Shown here one piece after another: positions 15,602-18,902 of a stretch of 18,902 nucleotides of DNA (positions are counted from its first letter, which is position 1; every line of letters starts with the position of its first letter). The DNA lies in NCBI GenBank assembly GCA_040751955.1, contig JBFMFY010000059.1, positions 1-18,902 on the forward strand, read 5' to 3'. The notes under the pieces are model-generated. The model did not search any database. It saw nothing but the letters and a program-made list of their open reading frames with translations, and was not told the origin of the DNA. Source of the stretch: SpSt-333 sp040751955 (GTDB lineage: Bacteria > Bacteroidota > Ignavibacteria > UBA10030 > UBA8401). Position numbers and translations under genes: made by a program.

Positions 15602-17068
15602 TTATTTTTTATTCAATTGAATGCGTGCTTGAATCTCAATCGTCCGGATCTTGTCTTTATAATAGTCATTGCGGTTAATCTTGTCAATTGGCAGCGCTGC
15701 ATCTGTGTTCCCTTCCCATCGCCTGCAATTGTACAGCGATTCGTACACTCTTCCAATCTGATACCAGCGGGAAAGCCGTAACGCAACTGCATAATCTTCT
15801 CCGTAGCTCGTGTTAGGTAACAGAATTTCCCTCAGCAATGCAGTATTGAAAGCGCGCGGTGCCCCAAGGCCGTTGATGCGAAGTGCATTGTTCCGTCCGT
15901 TCTCGGGTGTCCATTCTTTATGATCGATCAGTCCCGGCGGTATCGGTTCGAGATTCGCATTGACAAGTGTGTACGAACCAATCACCATCGCCACACCTTC
16001 CGTGCGAAACACATCGACGATCTTTTGAAGCGTGTCCGGACCTGAATAGAGATCATCAGAATCCAATTGCACGGCGTATTTTCCGCAATGCTCGGAGAGC
16101 ACAGCTTCATTCCAGCATCCTCCGATGCCAAGATCGTCTCTTTCCGGAATAATGTGCTTTACGCGTTGATCTTGTGCTGCGAGGTTCTTCAAAATACCGG
16201 TTGTTCCGTCTGTTGAATGATTATCAACAACAATGACATTAAATGTAAAATCCGGCTTTTGGGAAAGTACGCTCTTCACTGCATCGGCAACGGTCTTTTC
16301 TCTGTTTCGCACCGGAATAATGACACTTGCTTCAACAGGAAATGCACTGTCGAACTTTGGCGCTTTGGTAAATTTTGGTTTCAGATAAGCACCGATATTC
16401 TTCAGGTGTTTCGTCGCAACCTGTTCAAGTTCAATCTGCACTTTGCGGTTGCGCGGATCGACATAGTCGAACAATTTTTCGCCGCTCTTGCGCGTATCAG
16501 ATTCTGTTTTTGTGTAGAGATATTCCTGGATGTGGAAAATTTCATAGTCAATCGAGACTTTTAATCGGAGATCATACAATCCAGCACGCTCGACTTTTTC
16601 TATTTTTCCGTACCTTTTCAGCGACTTTTTGATTGCCGCTGCGGAAAACATCATCACGGCGCCGAAATCAAAATTGTCGCGGATACTGCCGAGTTGATAA
16701 TCGTTGGTCGGATGTTCAGATCGCTTTCCTTCCTTCACTTCATAAAAATCAGAATAGAGCATTCCCGCCTTTGTATCATGAGCGATCTGGATAAAGCGTT
16801 CGAGCGCCGCTTGATTGAGTGTAATCGATTGCGCTTGATTGATGAAGAAGAGATATTCTGTCGAGAGTTTGTCAAGGATTGTATTCAGTGTTCTGCCCGA
16901 TGTCAGTACATCCACTTTCAATCCTTTGCACTTTTCATGTTCACCGCGATAGTCGCCATTGTGCACAACGAGAATTTTCTTCACAAGCGGCGAATGGACA
17001 AATTGTTGAAGTGTAGATTCGAAGTATGATTCGGAGCTGTACGGAAGTACGACGGTAAGAAAGTTCAT
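15602..17068 (-). CDS. Tandem GT2-like glycosyltransferase (degenerate first domain, intact second)
   Basis: A 488-aa protein with two GT-A/GT2-like units. The first (about residues 4-112, FLTVVLPYSSE... to MLYSDFYEV) has the fold pattern but reads FFINQAQS where the DxD motif belongs, so it is probably non-catalytic. The second (about 247-450) starts ASVIIPVRNREKTVADAV, has VIVVDNHSTDGT, the metal-binding D336-S-D338-D339, and a candidate acidic pair E424-D425 in SYGEDYAVAL. No TM segments are seen, so it acts in the cytoplasm or at the membrane surface on an NDP-sugar. I start at the ATG at 17068, where GT2 homology begins. In-frame starts at 17140 and 17158 exist, but a promoter-like sequence for the divergent gene covers that region and no good Shine-Dalgarno precedes them. 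It is the first gene of the salvage operon. Confidence 0.85.
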   Translation of the reverse strand: MNFLTVVLPYSSESYFESTLQQFVHSPLVKKILVVHNGDYRGEHEKCKGLKVDVLTSGRTLNTILDKLSTEYLFFINQAQSITLNQAALERFIQIAHDTKAGMLYSDFYEVKEGKRSEHPTNDYQLGSIRDNFDFGAVMMFSAAAIKKSLKRYGKIEKVERAGLYDLRLKVSIDYEIFHIQEYLYTKTESDTRKSGEKLFDYVDPRNRKVQIELEQVATKHLKNIGAYLKPKFTKAPKFDSAFPVEASVIIPVRNREKTVADAVKSVLSQKPDFTFNVIVVDNHSTDGTTGILKNLAAQDQRVKHIIPERDDLGIGGCWNEAVLSEHCGKYAVQLDSDDLYSGPDTLQKIVDVFRTEGVAMVIGSYTLVNANLEPIPPGLIDHKEWTPENGRNNALRINGLGAPRAFNTALLREILLPNTSYGEDYAVALRLSRWYQIGRVYESLYNCRRWEGNTDAALPIDKINRNDYYKDKIRTIEIQARIQLNKK

Positions 17069-17107
17069 GCGTTTAATGCCGGATTGTGGTAAAAAATCTG
17101 CTTCTGC

Positions 17108-17136
17108 AATGTAAAAAGAAGATGGAGTGAAATCAA
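17108..17136 (-). promoter_or_regulatory. Possible promoter for the salvage operon
   Basis: On the minus strand, TTGATT (17136-17131) and TACATT (17113-17108) are separated by exactly 17 bases. Each matches four of six positions of the sigma70 consensus. It would start transcription about 35 bases before the ATG at 17068. The matches are modest and chance occurrence is likely enough to keep confidence low. Confidence 0.3.
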
Positions 17137-17146
17137 CCATAAATCC

Positions 17147-17174
17147 TTGACTTTCCATCGGGATTTGTTAGAAT
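17147..17174 (+). promoter_or_regulatory. Sigma70-like promoter of the GNAT-nitrilase gene
   Basis: TTGACT (17147-17152) and TAGAAT (17169-17174) lie 16 bases apart, each one mismatch from consensus. Transcription would begin near 17181, giving a leader of about 33 bases before the ATG at 17214. The Shine-Dalgarno AAGGA (17202-17206) is 7 bases from that ATG. Confidence 0.6.
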
Positions 17175-17213
17175 ATATGTACACACATCCCACTCACAGT
17201 GAAGGATCAGAAC

Positions 17214-18770
17214 ATGTCTGAAATCGACCTCAAAGATTTCGAAAAAAATATCGTTGTCCGCCAGATAAAAATTGAGGATTACGACAAACTTGTCGAGTTG
17301 CAGTTGAAGTGCTTCCCCGGTATGACTCCATGGTCAAAAGACCAGATCGAAAGTCAACTCCAGATTTTTCCCGAAGGACAGATCTGCGTCGAGTATCAGG
17401 GAACTATCGTCGCTTCATCCAGCAGTCTCATTCTCGATTTCTCACTCTACTCGGAATGGCACAGCTGGAAAGAGATCGCTGACACCGGGTACATCCGCAA
17501 TCACAATCCTGCAGGAAATACGTTGTATGGCATCGAAATCATGGTCGATCCGGAATATCGCGGCATGCGGCTTGCCCGGCGGCTGTACGATGCCCGGAAG
17601 CAGTTGGCAAAAAAATTTAATCTGATGCGCATCATCCTCGGCGGACGAATTCCCGGTTATGGGCAACACGCAGAGCAGATGAGCGCACGTGAATATGTTG
17701 ATAAGGTCATCAACAAGATACTCATCGATCCCGTACTCACCACACAACTGGCGAACGGATTTGTCCTGAAGCGATTGATTCCGGATTACATGCTCTCCGA
17801 TACCGAATCGCGCGGATACGCGACGTTCCTGGAATGGACAAATATCGATTACTCACCAGACACATCCCGAATCTTTATGCCTGTTCAGCCGGCACGTGTG
17901 TGCGCAGTGCAGTATCAAATGCGGTTAGTGAAAGATTTTGACGACTTTGCAAAACAGTGCGAATACTTTGTGGATGTCGGCGCAGATTACAGAAGCGACT
18001 TCATTGTCTTCCCGGAAATCTTCACGACGCAATTACTGTCGTTCCTCCCGTCCGACCGCCCCAGCACTGCGATGAGAAACCTCTCCGACTTTACTCCCAA
18101 GTATCTTGAATTGTTCCATCAGCTGGCGGTGAAGTACGACGTGAATATCATCGGCGGTTCGCACTTCACGGTTGAAGAGGAAAACCTTTATAACATCTCA
18201 TTTCTGTTCAGGCGGGACGGGACGCTTGGCAAACAGTATAAACTGCACGTCACACCGAACGAGCGCCGTTGGTGGGGAGTGAAGCCCGGAAATTCCCTTG
18301 AAGTGTTCGATACGGACAAGGGAAAAATTTCAATACAGATTTGCTATGATATTGAATTCCCGGAGCTGAGCCGGATTGCTGTGGAAAAGGGGGCACAGAT
18401 GATCTTCGTCCCGTTCTGCACCGATGAACGGAACGCATACCTGCGTGTTCGGTATTGCGCTCAGGCACGATGCATTGAAAATCATATTTACGTCGTCATT
18501 GCCGGAGGTGTGGGAAATCTTCCTTCTGTAGAAAATCTTGATGTGCACTATGCGCAGTCTGCGATCTTTACACCGTCGGATATTCCGTTCACGCGCGACG
18601 CGATCCAATCCGAAGCGACACCGAATACGGAAATGGTGATTGTTGACGACGTCGATCTTGAATTACTGAAGCGTCACCGTCAGAGCGGGAGTGTGTTGAA
18701 CTGGCTGGATCGGAGGAAAGACCTGTATGAGATCAAGTACAAAGAAAAAAGCGGAGCGATAATTTTGTAA
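17214..18770 (+). CDS. Bifunctional GNAT acetyltransferase-carbon-nitrogen hydrolase (nitrilase) fusion
   Basis: A 518-aa protein with two domains. Residues about 12-210 are GNAT-like; the CoA-binding region reads VDPEYRGMRLARRLYDAR (112-129), with Arg in place of the usual second glycine of the R-x-x-G-x-G/A motif. Residues about 225-518 are a carbon-nitrogen hydrolase with the Glu-Lys-Cys triad: E268 in FPEIF, K343 in QYKLHVTP and C377 in QICYDIEFPEL. The architecture matches the YhcX-type fusions of Bacillus and other bacteria, whose substrate is not settled as far as I know; amide or nitrile hydrolysis coupled to acyl transfer is a family-level guess. I prefer the ATG at 17214, with AAGGA 7 bases upstream, over an in-frame GTG at 17199 that precedes the Shine-Dalgarno. 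It is transcribed alone, away from the salvage operon. Confidence 0.93.
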   Translation: MSEIDLKDFEKNIVVRQIKIEDYDKLVELQLKCFPGMTPWSKDQIESQLQIFPEGQICVEYQGTIVASSSSLILDFSLYSEWHSWKEIADTGYIRNHNPAGNTLYGIEIMVDPEYRGMRLARRLYDARKQLAKKFNLMRIILGGRIPGYGQHAEQMSAREYVDKVINKILIDPVLTTQLANGFVLKRLIPDYMLSDTESRGYATFLEWTNIDYSPDTSRIFMPVQPARVCAVQYQMRLVKDFDDFAKQCEYFVDVGADYRSDFIVFPEIFTTQLLSFLPSDRPSTAMRNLSDFTPKYLELFHQLAVKYDVNIIGGSHFTVEEENLYNISFLFRRDGTLGKQYKLHVTPNERRWWGVKPGNSLEVFDTDKGKISIQICYDIEFPELSRIAVEKGAQMIFVPFCTDERNAYLRVRYCAQARCIENHIYVVIAGGVGNLPSVENLDVHYAQSAIFTPSDIPFTRDAIQSEATPNTEMVIVDDVDLELLKRHRQSGSVLNWLDRRKDLYEIKYKEKSGAIIL

Positions 18771-18793
18771 AGTATTAACGGTTGAGTGACAAA

Positions 18794-18814
18794 TAAAAGG
18801 AGACCACCCTTTTA
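18794..18814. terminator. Weak hairpin downstream of the GNAT-nitrilase gene
   Basis: TAAAAGG (18794-18800) and CCTTTTA (18808-18814) can pair around a 7-base loop, starting 24 bases after the stop codon. The stem is A/T-rich and no T-run follows, so it is at best a poor intrinsic terminator. Confidence 0.3.
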
Positions 18815-18824
18815 GTGATAAAAT

Positions 18825-18833
18825 TGGTATAAT
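18825..18833 (+). promoter_or_regulatory. Extended -10 promoter-like sequence near the right edge
   Basis: TGGTATAAT contains a perfect TATAAT (18828-18833) preceded by the TGN extension. No convincing -35 hexamer lies at the right distance. It would serve a plus-strand gene beginning at or beyond the end of the window. Confidence 0.35.
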
Positions 18834-18893
18834 TGTTCATTGACATAATAGCGATTCATAGAAAGCTCACGATAGAACAAAATGGGTGTTGCT

Positions 18894-18902
18894 ATGCGTA
18901 AA
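18894..18902 (+). CDS. Possible start of a further plus-strand gene (cut by the window edge)
   Basis: The last nine bases are ATGCGTAAA, which could be the first three codons (MRK) of a gene served by the extended -10 sequence about 60 bases upstream. An in-frame ATG at 18882 is an alternative start. No clear Shine-Dalgarno is present, and three codons cannot identify anything. Confidence 0.2.

Noticed and set aside
17069..17158. 30-residue N-terminal extension of the glycosyltransferase
   Set aside because: GT2 homology begins at the ATG at 17068. The extension has no recognisable content and overlaps a strong promoter-like sequence of the divergent gene.
17199..17213. GTG start for the GNAT-nitrilase gene
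   Set aside because: It precedes the Shine-Dalgarno AAGGA, which is correctly spaced for the ATG at 17214.

Overview
The window reads as chromosomal DNA of a Bacteroidota/FCB-group bacterium. An Ignavibacteria- or Chlorobi-like lineage is my guess from gene content, not a proven placement. The clues are a NagZ fused to a serine-hydrolase amidase, a cytosolic-looking SpoIID next to a DUF4922 protein, and a MacAB-TolC type operon. Dispersed repeats beginning TGTCATTTCG also fit, as do genes inside operons that mostly lack a Shine-Dalgarno and depend on stop/start coupling. All genes except the last full one (17214-18770) lie on the minus strand, so the window is best read right to left.

Block 1 (17068 down to 7545) is a tight seven-gene minus-strand operon. 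In transcription order it holds a tandem-domain glycosyltransferase, a GNAT acetyltransferase, a DUF4922 nucleotidyltransferase/phosphorylase-like protein, a SpoIID/LytB-domain protein, an AmpG-like MFS permease, a BadF/BadG-type amino-sugar kinase, and a NagZ-AmiE fusion lipoprotein. Four or five members are recognisable muropeptide or amino-sugar recycling functions. The simplest reading is a peptidoglycan salvage operon: the fusion strips GlcNAc and peptide from muropeptides in the periplasm, the permease imports the sugars, and the kinase phosphorylates them. The roles of the DUF4922, SpoIID, GNAT and GT2 proteins are not established. They are the best candidates for undescribed biochemistry here. 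No murQ, murU, namZ (DUF1343) or ldcA is present in the window. A 91-bp cloverleaf-shaped palindromic repeat (12683-12773) sits between spoIID and the permease gene.

Block 2 (7387 down to 15) is a MacAB-TolC-like tripartite efflux operon. In order it holds a TolC-type outer-membrane factor, a HlyD/MacA-type adaptor, an exported TPR protein, a LolD/MacB-type ATPase, and two paralogous MacB/FtsX permeases. Between the two permease genes lies a ~490-bp insertion carrying a decayed four-helix-bundle (23S rRNA intervening-sequence, S23-type) gene. That gene has one frameshift and one in-frame stop, and is flanked by imperfect inverted repeats.

Block 3 (17214-18770, plus strand) is a stand-alone GNAT-carbon-nitrogen hydrolase fusion, transcribed divergently from Block 1. 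It has a good sigma70-like promoter (TTGACT-N16-TAGAAT) and a Shine-Dalgarno. The last 130 bases hold a weak hairpin, an extended -10 promoter-like sequence, and perhaps the first codons of another plus-strand gene. I found no tRNA, rRNA, CRISPR array or transposase.
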